Shown here: positions 36,825 through 46,783 of the stretch, piece after piece
Layout of the letters: every line of letters begins with the position of its first letter
Position numbering within the stretch: position 1 is the stretch's first letter
Assembly: GCA_033085395.1 (NCBI GenBank)
Contig: JANQBS010000107.1
Coordinates: 1-64,000 of the forward strand
Reading direction: 5' to 3'
Source: Xanthoparmelia taractica
Taxonomy: Eukaryota; Ascomycota; Lecanoromycetes; Lecanorales; Parmeliaceae
DNA length: 64,000 nt
Notes under the pieces: generated by a model
What the model saw: the letters and a program-made list of their open reading frames with translations, nothing else
Told to the model about the DNA's origin: nothing
The model's database searches: none
Program-made: the position numbers and the translations under genes

Positions 36825-37565
36825 ATGGAACTAGATCAATCCGGAAAGCACATGTCCCTTCAGGGCTTCAAAAAAACCCTGTACGATATCGACGTCCCAC
36901 TCACCAATTTCGCCAGAGGTCTTGGCCCGTCTTTCGGGAAGCTACCACGCGAGCTTCGTGATCCAATATACTCCGATCTCATCGCTTCTGGACATCCGCA
37001 ATTCATGAGTGTCTCCAGAGTGATGAACGCCGAAGGGATGGATTTGATCTATAAGAAAGGGGTTTTCAGGATGGGGTTTGACCTCGACGTCTCCAACCAA
37101 GAGCTCGTTTTTCGCAAGTTTACTCTACCGACAGCAAACATCGTGGACAAAATCCAAGATCTCAGGGTTCGGATCAGATCGAGGTGTAAGTTTCTACCTG
37201 GAGATTTGCAGGTATATGCAAAGGCCTTTTCGCACCTTCGTATGTTCGGAGATTCTCCTGTCACACATGGAACTTGCACAATCGTCTTCGACTTTGCTCC
37301 TAATACTACCTCAATGCTATTTGAGGGCATCGCTCGTTCGATAGAAGGGCTCACCAACTTTGACACGGTGGTGATGCGCTTGGATTCCGATTTGCGGCGC
37401 ACTATTTCGATTCCGGAGGACAAGAGAGGAGCGTGGATCAAGTCGAGGGGAGATCGTTGCTTTGCTAGGATACTAAAAGCGGGTTTCAAGACGCATCTTG
37501 GGCAAGGCGACGTGGAACTTGATATCGATGGGTTACGTGTGATCTTCCATCCGCGAAAGGCGTAG
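36825..37565 (+). CDS. LPxELR/F-box-like family protein, member D
   Basis: Intronless, 246 residues from ATG 36825; the frame is open upstream to 36777 but this is the first ATG in a good context. LPRELRDPIYSDLIASG begins near residue 41, then FMSVSRVMNAEGMDLIY. The C-terminal part has IEGLTNFDTVVMRL and ends with LRVIFHPRK, the family terminal motif. It lacks the long N-terminal extension of member F. Unknown function. Confidence 0.75.
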   Translation: MELDQSGKHMSLQGFKKTLYDIDVPLTNFARGLGPSFGKLPRELRDPIYSDLIASGHPQFMSVSRVMNAEGMDLIYKKGVFRMGFDLDVSNQELVFRKFTLPTANIVDKIQDLRVRIRSRCKFLPGDLQVYAKAFSHLRMFGDSPVTHGTCTIVFDFAPNTTSMLFEGIARSIEGLTNFDTVVMRLDSDLRRTISIPEDKRGAWIKSRGDRCFARILKAGFKTHLGQGDVELDIDGLRVIFHPRKA

Positions 37566-38170
37566 CAAACAAATGCGGTGGGAGAGATGTAAGCCTTGAC
37601 ACGGATGGGTTTGACCATGAATCAAGGTGGATTTTCAGCATCTTGGCTTACGGCCATATTGATCTTTAGGTTGTGGATGATCAAGCTATCGGTTGACTAG
37701 TACAGTAGTAGACAATCAATTTGAAGGGTGTTCAAAGTGCAGTTCAACTGTTTATTTTCAACTTTCACGGTATCATAAGTTAGTGCTCTCATTCATGAAG
37801 GCATAATGCACACATCGAGACCAAGCAGTACTCTAGATAGATGATTCTGCCATATTAATGCTAGGGTCAGCAGCCAGCTGGCCTGGCTAGGTCATCAGCA
37901 GGCCTAGACAGGCCGCTAGGGCACACAGAAGGTTAAGAACTCGAAACCTGGAAAAGGGGTATACTCTTGTGACATGAAAGTAAGTAAGAAGCTAGAATGT
38001 TACGCATAATGTTTCACCGGGCAATCATAGCGAAAAGAAAATCTAGTTGGACTGCCGTCAGCAACGTCAGAAATCTATCTCAGCTTTTTCTCCAGTGCAT
38101 TTTATCTCACTTGCTATGATATGCCTTTGTAGACGTACAACTGCAGCCTCCGTACACCTGTGAACCTGTC
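37566..38170. other. Intergenic with one copy of a dispersed repeat
   Basis: Between the convergent ends of members D and E. 37781-37926 matches 53741-53890. No gene. Confidence 0.5.
37781..37926 (+). repeat. Dispersed repeat, copy 1 (beside member D)
   Basis: Shares CTCATTCATGAAGGCAT, then ACCAAGCARTACT, then GGTCAGCA and GCTAG/GCTAA-type blocks, in the same order with 53741-53890, and more loosely with the RIP-altered 54213-54300. The nature of the element is unknown. Confidence 0.75.
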
Positions 38171-38953
38171 TCAAGGCTGTCCATGAAGCTTGTATGCTCT
38201 TGGCCAGAATATCAGATGATGCCCCCTTATACTATCATCAAAACCAGCGGGTCCGAGCGTCATCGACAAAAACTTCGAGATCGTCTTATAGTCGTTCAAG
38301 AGCATATAACGCGCTACATCCTGATTATAGGCCACCCGGAGGTCTTTATATCGCTTAATTATTGAAGCTTCTTGAGTAGCGTCTTTGCGATACGCAAGCT
38401 TCAGCGTCAATTTTTGGAATCCAGTCAGAGTTGCAATCACCGGGTAGGTCTGGGTCTCTTTCATTGAGTACGGGGTAGCCCCTAGAATGCCGAACAAGAT
38501 TGTGACTTTGTAAGACCTCCGAGAGATTTGGCTACCACTAAAACATTCGATGAGTTGTGTGTCTATGGAGATCCACGGGCGACGTACTATGTCGAAGCAG
38601 AGGTCGAGGTGTTGGATGTAGTCTGGAGCAGTCAGGGTGAGAACGCCGGAAAGGGTCATCTTAGCCGTCAAAGCGACGGTTACATTGCTGATGGTTAGCG
38701 TTCCCAGTTTGACTCGAAGTATCCCAACCTTCGAGAGATGATGGACTGCCTCTTTGCTGACAAGCTTGGAGACTGTCAATATGCTGAGATCTCCAGCCTG
38801 GATAAGCAGTTCGTAGATCATCGCACGAAGCTCAGGGGGTAATTTGAGAAAAGAGAATGTTTCGTCCGTTGACTTCTTAGCCTCTCGAGGGTCTCTAATC
38901 ATCTGGTTGAGAGGAGCGCTCTGACCAAACGACATGTCTACCGCTGGGCACAT
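38171..38953 (-). CDS. LPxELR/F-box-like family protein, member E
   Basis: Intronless, 260 residues from ATG 38953 (MCPAVDMSF; the second Met is an alternative start). LPPELRAMIYELLIQAG at about residue 38, then LSILTVSKLVSKEAVHHL. The C-terminal block is textbook for the family here: LTGFQKLTLKL, then FLSMTLGPAGFDDS and HHLIFWPRA. It is one of the two best intact examples, with F. Its closest relatives in the window are F and the broken G. Confidence 0.78.
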   Translation of the reverse strand: MCPAVDMSFGQSAPLNQMIRDPREAKKSTDETFSFLKLPPELRAMIYELLIQAGDLSILTVSKLVSKEAVHHLSKVGILRVKLGTLTISNVTVALTAKMTLSGVLTLTAPDYIQHLDLCFDIVRRPWISIDTQLIECFSGSQISRRSYKVTILFGILGATPYSMKETQTYPVIATLTGFQKLTLKLAYRKDATQEASIIKRYKDLRVAYNQDVARYMLLNDYKTISKFLSMTLGPAGFDDSIRGHHLIFWPRAYKLHGQP

Positions 38954-40212
38954 GTCTGGGTCTCGTTCTCTTTCTCACCGTGTGCTTGGCCAACCTTCTT
39001 CGATTATAAAGACCAGCCGTAAGAAGAAAGCGGGTAGAAGTGAGCGGCCGGAGTATTCACGGAGGTTGGGAGTTTACATGGGTGTTGAAGTTTGTGTTGC
39101 AATCCAAATTATCCCGCAGTATCTGCACCAGTGCACAGAGAAGAGCCACCTGTCTGTGTTATGACGCTGCAATAATAAAGATCTCTTGGATATTGAGTGA
39201 CAAAGACCATAATGATCATTGTCAACTAGCGTAGACTTTTTAGCTATCTCGGAACGACCTTTATGCCCTTAGCGGCTATAACACTGCGCATCACACAGAC
39301 ACGGTGAAAGCTATTGATTCACTAATCAGTGGTTAACGAGGCGATGTTTCTCCAAGTATGGAGCTGGACTAAACAATGCTTAGAGGAACCCTCGCATGAC
39401 GGTACCAGTCATGCAATGAGACCGACTATGTACATGATCGGAGTCTTTTAACATTTGTTGCAGCAATGTATACTTGAAAGTTCTCTTTCCGCTTGTAGCA
39501 TCGAACCTGAAACATGCATATTGGCCGCTTGCCGATGCACCAGAAATGCTAACGCGAGATAGTTACAGCCTTATCTAGAACAGCCTGAGCGTCACTGGGT
39601 ACGCCTTGAACGGTTGCTAGCACGGAGGCGGTAAAGCTTAGGAGATCTATTGCCTAGTGTTGAATGGCAAATAATTGCATCGGCTGGTTAGTATTCAGGC
39701 ACAATTGCCTTGGTAACGACATTTATCGATAAATGCAAAGGGTATGAAGGCAGCCTTGCAGGACTTGAACGCCAGAGTCACGTGCTTCGGCGTCAACACT
39801 TGGAGGGGCTTCTTGGCTGGGCGGCGGAAATCCTCCACAGTCTTTAGTCTTGCTGCACCTGCAGGTAAAGAACTACTTTTCTGCAAGTACTGGTGACTAG
39901 CTATGAGCTTCCATAGGATGATCCACGAGGATTGTATGCTTACTGGCCAGAAGCTGCTGCTTACCATGGCTTAGGGTTAGGGCTGGGGGAAGCTAATTAT
40001 ACGCTAAAAAGACGTAATCCTTGTACTACCTTTCATCTTCACGAACTTCACTCTTGTTCATCTCCATCTCTCTTACCTCCTTCTATAAAAGCATCTACTA
40101 TCACCAATAGTAACAACCAAACATCCTCTACCATAATGCGAACCTAAGTGCAGCACAACCTTAACCCCAGACCGCGAGTTTGTCTTCTATAGGCGCCCCA
40201 ATCTTCGACGCC
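38954..40212. other. Intergenic between divergent members E and F
   Basis: No supported gene. A minus-strand frame at 39695-39967 is open but shows no family motif. Two TTAGGG units occur at 39971-39982. Confidence 0.5.
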
Positions 40213-41100
40213 ATGGACATCCGCAAAGTCGGTGACTTCAACGGAAACAGAGAGATGGAGTCGAATCTCCGCAGCTTGAGCAACCTTGGCCATCGTGATA
40301 TGAGTCCCTGCCTCCCCACTGCTCCTGGACACGGTAGTACACCACAGGAGACGCATACGGGACCATCGTTAGAATCCTCAAGTGCGACAACTTTTCCACT
40401 ATTGCGGTTACCGCCCGAGCTTCGTCAACTTATCTACGAGCCCTTGATCGTGATCGGAGACCTTAGTGTCATGAGGATAAACAAGCTGGTACACAACGAA
40501 GCTGTAAACGTGTTCAGCAAGAGCGCTGTTCTCCGGTTGGCTTTTCGGTATTCTGATCGCAAAGCGTCGCCCTGGTTCCCAGTAAAAGGAATATTCCATC
40601 TTACAGGTTCCCTTGAACTCAGAGCCACATCAGCAATACAAAGGGTTGAACTCCACTTCAACTTGACTCTTGACCACCTACGGACGGGCCAGTTCAACAA
40701 ATATACAAAAATTATCACATATCTTGGTGGAAGAACTGTCGCGCGTCAGTGGTGCACCATATATCTAGACTTTGGTGGATGTCTGACCCTCGTCGCTGAC
40801 CCTTGTTCCCCACTTCGGGGCTGCCTTAAGCGACTGACTGAATGGCAAGCTATCACACGTTTAATCGGATTCAATACTTTGAACATCAGAATAAGGTATG
40901 ACAAGGATCTCAATCAGGAAGAAGATGAGAAAACGTGGCTGCTTGCGTGTTATAGACTTTTTCTTACCTTGGAGACCACACTCGGACCAGCGGTTCTGGA
41001 CATGAGTGTCGATACCCATTGTCTTAGGTTTCACCCAATAAGCTTTAAAGCTAAACCAAATGTCGAGATGGACAACAGATTTTCATGTCGCCAGGGATGA
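40213..41100 (+). CDS. LPxELR/F-box-like family protein, member F
   Basis: Intronless, 295 residues from ATG 40213, which has a good context; the open frame reaches 40180 without an earlier ATG. A disordered 65-residue N terminus precedes LPPELRQLIYEPLIVIG, then LSVMRINKLVHNEAVNVF. The C-terminal block reads LIGFNTLNIRIRY, TTLGPAVLDMS and HCLRFHPIS. The spacing of all blocks matches member E. Unknown role. It is followed in the same direction by broken member G, suggesting tandem duplication. Confidence 0.78.
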   Translation: MDIRKVGDFNGNREMESNLRSLSNLGHRDMSPCLPTAPGHGSTPQETHTGPSLESSSATTFPLLRLPPELRQLIYEPLIVIGDLSVMRINKLVHNEAVNVFSKSAVLRLAFRYSDRKASPWFPVKGIFHLTGSLELRATSAIQRVELHFNLTLDHLRTGQFNKYTKIITYLGGRTVARQWCTIYLDFGGCLTLVADPCSPLRGCLKRLTEWQAITRLIGFNTLNIRIRYDKDLNQEEDEKTWLLACYRLFLTLETTLGPAVLDMSVDTHCLRFHPISFKAKPNVEMDNRFSCRQG

Positions 41101-41475
41101 TGTGTGGAATGACAGGGTGTTAAAAGATCAGGGACGAGTACTTTAGGCTTTTGAATAGGTACTGGTGCTCTACTACCTGTATCTATATCTTCTATTCGCC
41201 ATGACATTCGGTGTGAGAAGATGCTTGGTTAGAGCCGCCGTTCATCGTTGTAGAGTGTTCTCCAATGCAGACTGCAGCAGACTGTCACTTGTCGCTTCCT
41301 TGTGACCTTGAGTGCCATTGTCACTTTGCTTACGATGACACAGGCACAGCTCTTGCCTTATATATTGATAGGTCTTTCTGCTCTAAGAGTCTCAAAATAT
41401 TCGGCGTGTATCTCCAGAGTTCATTTTGCTGGAAGATATCCGACAACACGGATTATCAGAACGGAGGTACGTACG
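41101..41475. other. Spacer between tandem members F and G
   Basis: No gene of its own. The member G frame is open back to 41302 without an ATG. Confidence 0.4.
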
Positions 41476-42222
41476 ATGTCGTCCGCCAATAACAGTCTTT
41501 CAACGTCCATTGAGTTTATTAAGGAGATAGTAGTGAATAATATGCCTTTACATTAAACATCGAAGAAAAACCTCTTTCCCCTGCTCCAGCTACCTCGTGA
41601 GCTCCGCGACGAAATCTACCGCCGTTCCATCGCGGCCGGTAATCTCAGCATCCTCAGCCTCAGCAAATTTGTCAACGCGGAGGCATCCGAGCTCGTATCC
41701 AAATACGCGGTCCTTCGAGTAAACCTCGGCTTCGTCAACCGCACCAACTGGTCACAGCTTGGCTCAGCATCCGTAGCCACGGTCCGCCACTTGGATCTGC
41801 GCCTGAACACAAGCCCACACGGCGCACTGCCGTTCAATATTGATGTCATCTCGGGTTTCTTCGACAAGCAAATCATCCGAGAATCATGCATCGTCATGAC
41901 CAATTACGGAAAAGAGGGATCCGCGCCAGGTCTCGATCACAGTATTCTCTACCAGCAGCTTACGCGTCTGAATGGTTTTAAGAAGTTGGTGTTTAAGATT
42001 GTACTTGAGAGGTATGAGGCTGCTGAGTTTCGCGGAATCCTCACAGAGGAAAAATTTCATGAGTTATTTCCGTATGATGAGAGCTTGCTCCAGCATCAGA
42101 GGCAGAGTTATGTGAAGGTAAAGAGGTTTTTGGAACCGAGTATGGGACCTGGGAAGTTCGATGATAGCGTGGAGGGGCATTGTCTTGAATTCCACCCGCT
42201 GGATCCTGTCCTTGAGGATTAA
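41476..42222 (+). pseudogene. LPxELR family member G, interrupted by TAA
   Basis: From ATG 41476 (MSSANNSLS) one frame runs to 42222 except for a TAA at 41554-41556, codon 27. The domain after it is intact: LPRELRDEIYRRSIAAG, LSILSLSKFVNAEASELV, LNGFKKLVFKI, PSMGPGKFDDS and HCLEFHPLD. No ATG lies between the stop and the LPRELR block, so the domain cannot be started normally. No intron of usable length removes the stop: the nearest GT-AG pair spans 36 bases. The 36-residue leader has the same length as in member E, supporting a single ancestral frame. Likely a young pseudogene. Confidence 0.72.
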
Positions 42223-42938
42223 AGTCCTGTGGTTTCAGGATGGTTATTGAGAAGAACCGTTAGTGCCAGGTAGAGCAAGATGCATCGGTGACCAAATGGA
42301 GTGGGTTGGGATATCATGCACGGATACGTATTTTGTTAGCTTAGCGATTTGATGAATGTTATGATCTTGAAGACAACAAATCAATCTATCAGCAAACGCC
42401 TTTTTGCCAGAACACTTGCAGCCGAATTCGTTGAGTGTGCCTCTTGACAATTTTACACCCATTCCCCCAACCAACTCCAATGTAAAAATCTCAAAGACCG
42501 GGAAGCAATGAATATTTCATTTATCTTCCTATATACTACTATTAATGTCACAAATGCTCAAGCTGGTAAGTGTGCAAGACTTGGGCGCTCGGAAGTCGTA
42601 TGATGATAGTTGAGGGGGCCAAATTATGTCTGCTGACTAAATGTTACCAGATCATAGCTCCATTCCAGCAAGGCCTGCGCCGAATCATGGACGGTGATGA
42701 GGAATTCGACTTCACAAACGTGAAGGGCATTTTGTAAGAACCTCCATTTGCGGGTGCAAGCATATGATGCCTCTTTTCTGACTACTAGGACTCTCTATTG
42801 ACGCCGTATGATAGGAGTTGACAAGGCTTTCTGACCTTCTAGCGCAAAATATGGTGGACTTACTAGAATATGCATGGTGACTTTTGCTGCAGAAGTCAGC
42901 GGTCTGTTTGGGTTATATCATGTTGCTGCTTCCCCAGC
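42223..42938. other. Intergenic with a possible tiny spliced gene
   Basis: Apart from the possible small gene at 42545-42737, nothing is recognised. Confidence 0.4.
42545..42737 (+). CDS. Possible small spliced ORF, 35 residues
   Basis: Exons 42545-42565 and 42651-42737 flank an 85-base segment with every fungal intron signal: GTAAGT at the donor, GCTGACTAA as branch, ACCAG at the acceptor. The joined frame starts MSQMLK and contains GDEEFDFTNVKG before a TAA that overlaps another GTAAGA, so more exons are possible. A different upstream ATG (42510) would give a secretion-signal-like start instead. No family recognised. The intron signals are the evidence; the product is uncertain. Confidence 0.3.
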
Positions 42939-44460
42939 CTAGTTACATCTGCATTCTGCAAACCTCATAAACAGCTCATTCTGCTTCAAGCGCTCCATAT
43001 GCTTTATGTCAGAGGTAGCCACAACAACCTCCAGCCCACAATCCTTGCTTTCAACATGAGGACCCCTAAGCTCTGGCAAGATGACACAGAACCCGGTGCG
43101 GCTAATGGGCCTGTACCTAACTCTCTCAATTCTACTTCCGATGGTATAGCCCCAGTCTAAATCATAATAGCCCAGATTCGCCCACGAGGTAACACGAACT
43201 GGTTCTTCAGACGGTGATGAAGACGGAAGCACTGTTGCCGCTGCGTCTCCTACCATTGACAGCGCCGAGATCGCTTTTCGAATCGATCGCTCATCGAGCT
43301 GTTTGATCTGCTTGCGTATCAAATGCACTATTTCGGCCACTTTGGCCGGCGTCGACTCCATGGTACGACTGGGTGCGGAGACGATGATGAGGAATAGCGC
43401 ATTACCAATGTAGCCTGCCGGTAAAGGCGGGTCAAGGATGCGCCGTACATTCACCGGTAGCCAGAGTTCGGGGCTCTTGTCGCCCCTTAGCCATGAATTC
43501 GCGTCGTTCGTAGCGTGGATGCAGCAGCCGAGCAGGGCAAAAAGTGCGTCGCTGGTGCTAATCCACGCGTCGCCACCTTCTCCATATTTCCCCTTTGAGG
43601 CCATTACTTTCAATGCGGCCAAGTTGTACGGCCAAGTTGTACTTCGGGAAGAAAAAGAATGCTTCTTGAGCTTGTGGAATTGCTTCAAGCTCGGCTTTCC
43701 CGGTAGTGCCATTGTGGTGTAGCAAGCTGCTGGAAGGAGCTTTCTCTTCGATTGGAGGCGTGCCGAGCAAGGGGAATTCGGCGACGTCTGCACTCCCCCA
43801 GCCTCGCATCAGTCGATCGCGGTCCGTCATCTCTCGGGTGAGCCAGGGCGAAATATCGTCTCCCCTACAACATGCAGCCCACACGCTGGTAATTGCCACG
43901 GAGCCACTTCCATCGGTATAGCTGTGATGGGTGCATAGCGCGATGATGATCCCGCCTTTTATAATGTTGATCTGAACAAGTAAAACGGACTTGTCTGTCT
44001 TCGTCATATCATCCATAGGCAATAACAGGTCTTTGTCTGAGTCGTCCACCGGAAATCCTTTGTCTCTGAGGCTCCGATAGTCCATTCCTCTTTCGTGCCT
44101 CAGGTCTTTCACTTGCAAAATTTCGTCGACGTTACTCCACGGAGCGGCCACACATAACGCGCCCTTCTGACCGACACCTCTCAGAGTACCTGAAAGCGTA
44201 GGTAAGGCCTCCAGAGATTTCGACAGACCGTCTCGAAATGTCTTTACCATCGTGGACACGTCTGATCCTGGTGACTCTGAGAAGAAAAGGAGTTTCGGAA
44301 CATGCCTACGGGGCATAAGATTATCCATTGGCGTCAACAGCAACGGTGGGGGCGCGGATGCTATCATTTTTGAGCGAATCCTAGGACGTCGAAAGGGTTG
44401 AAAGGCATGCCAAGAGCCTCTCAACCCCCTAAGCCCGGCCACCACAGGGAGGGCAACCAT
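42939..44460 (-). pseudogene. BAHD-like acyltransferase broken by a 13-base tandem duplication
   Basis: Two overlapping minus-strand frames together form one acyltransferase of about 500 residues. The first (from ATG 44460, or 44367) has LTPMDNLMPRRHVPKLLFF and the active-site HHSYTDGSG, matching the BAHD HxxxDG motif. The second carries DAWISTSDALFALL and the structural DLDWGY, matching DFGWG. The frame switch lies at 43617-43642, where GGCCAAGTTGTAC occurs twice in tandem; counting only one copy, the locus length becomes a multiple of three. Such enzymes move acyl groups from CoA to alcohols or amines, often in secondary metabolism; several fungal ones are annotated as trichothecene acetyltransferase-like, but nothing here shows that substrate. 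As it stands the protein stops before DLDWGY. Confidence 0.82.
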
Positions 44461-45467
44461 AATTGAATTACCGTTGTCATTCAATCTTTAAGACCTATAT
44501 CACTGAATCTCCTTTATATTTCAACGGAAACTGGCGACAGTGGCACTTTCGCCTTCAAAGGCAGGTGTAAGGACCTGGGTCGTACACGGCTCCACATACA
44601 AAAGCTGCTGACGTAAAGTGGCTTTCCATTACAGAGGTCCAGATAACAAGAAGCGCAGGGCCCGTCATTTAGCAAACGAGCATGCAAGGCCAACCCATAG
44701 GTCCAGGCTATATTCCACACCATCATGGCACACATCATACTATGAGAACACTGGATTTTTGACAATGGGATAGACACATTGACTCCCATGAAGGAAGGGA
44801 TCGGCAATATAGGTAGTGTCTGTTAGGGTGCACGGTAGGCTTGCATGTGATTTCGGGGCGAACCTTGCTGCAACCAGGTCCGGCGTACTTACGGCCGTTG
44901 TAGCTCGGCAAAAGATGCCCTTGATAGACGAAAAACCCGATAGCGAACTATATCATCGGAGATGGATCCTTTACCAAGGCGGCATGTCCGACGTGGCTTG
45001 AGGAAGCCGGGCAAATCCAAGGCCTGCAGCGTGTCTGTAGGTTTGTCCCACAACAACGCACATGCTCGTTCCATTAAGTCAAGAAAAAGAAATTAGCTCT
45101 CCCCGTACCACCATCGTCCAATCGCCTCGTCCCCCTTTCACCAAGGGAAGTGAGAGACTAGTAGAAATGAGGGAACAAAGACTCCAAAAAGGCAAAGTTC
45201 CCCACGTATTGCGCCGGCTAAGATCCGGCGATGCAGCCCTATTCAACCGAACAAGATCCCTCATATGCAACAGCATGCATGAGTAACATTAATCATTGGG
45301 CTTCGAGGTAATTTGGGTACGGGGTACTTCTACCTACCGGTAACGAACATAGAGAAATATACAATCTCGATCAGCTCATTACAAAATGCATGACCAAATT
45401 GCATAGGATTCCACGTTCTCGAATCTTCTCGATCATCTGGCGGCAGTAAGATAAGTATAAAACCGCA
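44461..45467. other. Intergenic, nothing recognised
   Basis: Upstream of the acyltransferase locus. Frames at 44514-45286 on both strands overlap each other and lack motifs. Confidence 0.5.
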
Positions 45468-45475
45468 CCGCAGAA

Positions 45476-46059
45476 CAACGCTCCCAACAGTCCAACTAGT
45501 CCGTCCAAAGGCCTGGACTGGTCCAAATTGAAGCTATTTACACAGTCCACAGTCCGTCCAACTTCTAAACCGTCTAACCATTAGTTGGACTGGTCCAACT
45601 GATAGTCCAGCTCAGTCTTCCAGCATTTCAACTAAGTACGTTACGTGTGTTCTTAGCAGACTTAGAGAAGGACGCCACGGATCTAGCGGCGATACTAAAT
45701 GGTGTTCTCAGGCTTGCTGGCCTATCTAATAGATCAGAGTCATCGTTACTTGGTGCCATGATGACGTGGTTGAAGAATTAGTCAAAGAATATGTTGAAAG
45801 ATCAGTGGGAAAAAATTCTTTCTCTAATCGCTACTAAAAATACGCCTATCGGACCCAGATATACATAGGCCTCAAGCCCTCAACAAATTCAGTCCGTCAC
45901 TATTTGGACCAGTCCACTAATAGTCCAACTGATAGTCCATACGATCTGGACCAGTTAACCAACTATCTATGAAATCATTGGACTGGTTCATGGACTATTA
46001 GTTTGGACCAGTCCAGGACTATTAGTTGGTAGTTAGTTGGTGGACCATTGGGAGCGTTG
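45476..46059. mobile_element. hAT-type non-autonomous element A (584 bases)
   Basis: Inverted ends CAACGCTCCCAACAGTCC and, on the other strand, CAACGCTCCCAATGGTCC. Flanked on both sides by the 8-base CCGCAGAA (45468-45475 and 46060-46067), the length typical of hAT insertions. Subterminal regions are crowded with GGACTGGTCC and TGGTCCA motifs, as transposase-binding arrays often are. The interior (about 45640-45830) translates in one frame to a short coding-like stretch (DLAAILNGVLRLAG), perhaps a transposase or captured-gene remnant. Confidence 0.85.
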
Positions 46060-46067
46060 CCGCAGAA

Positions 46068-46775
46068 CAAGGCTCCCGATGGTCCGAGCCTGGACCATTG
46101 GACTACTAGTTGGACTGGTCCACTGGACTGGTTCAATGATTTTGCTGGACGGTCCTGGACCGGTCCAGCGTGTTGGACCACCGGTCTAGACTATTAGTTT
46201 TAATGGTTTAAGATCGAGTAATCGATTAGGCCTAATAGTCAAAAAAAGACATTTCTGTGACTGGGTTGCTTAGTCAACACGTTAGCCGAGGTCTTGGCCG
46301 CTGAGTAGATAGCTGGCCACTCGCCATCCTAGATAGTCAGCAATCCTTCTACCCACACGTACCTGGGGATCCTCCCATATTTCTATTTCCTCAGGGAAAA
46401 AAAAATTACTAATCAGCTCGAACCCTGAGCCCTAGCCCTAATATTTCTAAAAAATCGTTCGATATTAGTCGTATTGATAAGCACACTATTTCAGACTAGC
46501 GAATAGTCTTAAGAGTGAAAACATTAAGCTATTGGAGTGTTTGGAGTCGTGGTTTAGATTGGATGTCTTTACAGAGGAAGATCTCTACGCTATTATGAGC
46601 AATTTGACTGAGGATGGGGCTATGGAGGCCTTAAAGCCTATGGACTAGTGGTCCGGACCGTCCACTGGTGTTTTGGACCGTTTAATCCTTTAGACGGACT
46701 ACGGACCATCTAAATAGCTTCAATTTGGACTGGTCCAGGCCTCTGAACCGACGGTTTGGACCATCGGGAGCCTTG
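46068..46775. mobile_element. hAT-type non-autonomous element B (708 bases)
   Basis: Perfect 18-base inverted ends, CAAGGCTCCCGATGGTCC, flanked by CCGCAGAA at 46060-46067 (shared with element A) and 46776-46783. Its right subterminal region (46700-46745) is an inverted match to the left subterminal region of element A, including AAATTGAAGCTATTTA. The interior has a coding-like fragment at about 46500-46650 (LLECLESWFRLDVFTEEDL) with no full frame. Confidence 0.85.
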
Positions 46776-46783
46776 CCGCAGAA

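Noticed and set aside
39695..39967. 90-codon minus-strand frame between members E and F
   Set aside because: Checked for LPxELR and CLxFHP motifs because of a shared TGGCCAG-type string; none found.
39971..39982. TTAGGGTTAGGG as a telomere remnant, with similar strings at 46426-46442 and 63910-63926
   Set aside because: Only two units each, not a telomere scar; short chance or promoter-type motifs.
22544..44460. A secondary-metabolite cluster (regulator, acyltransferase, SDR)
   Set aside because: No backbone synthase, P450 or transporter is present, the genes are 10-30 kb apart, and the acyltransferase is broken.
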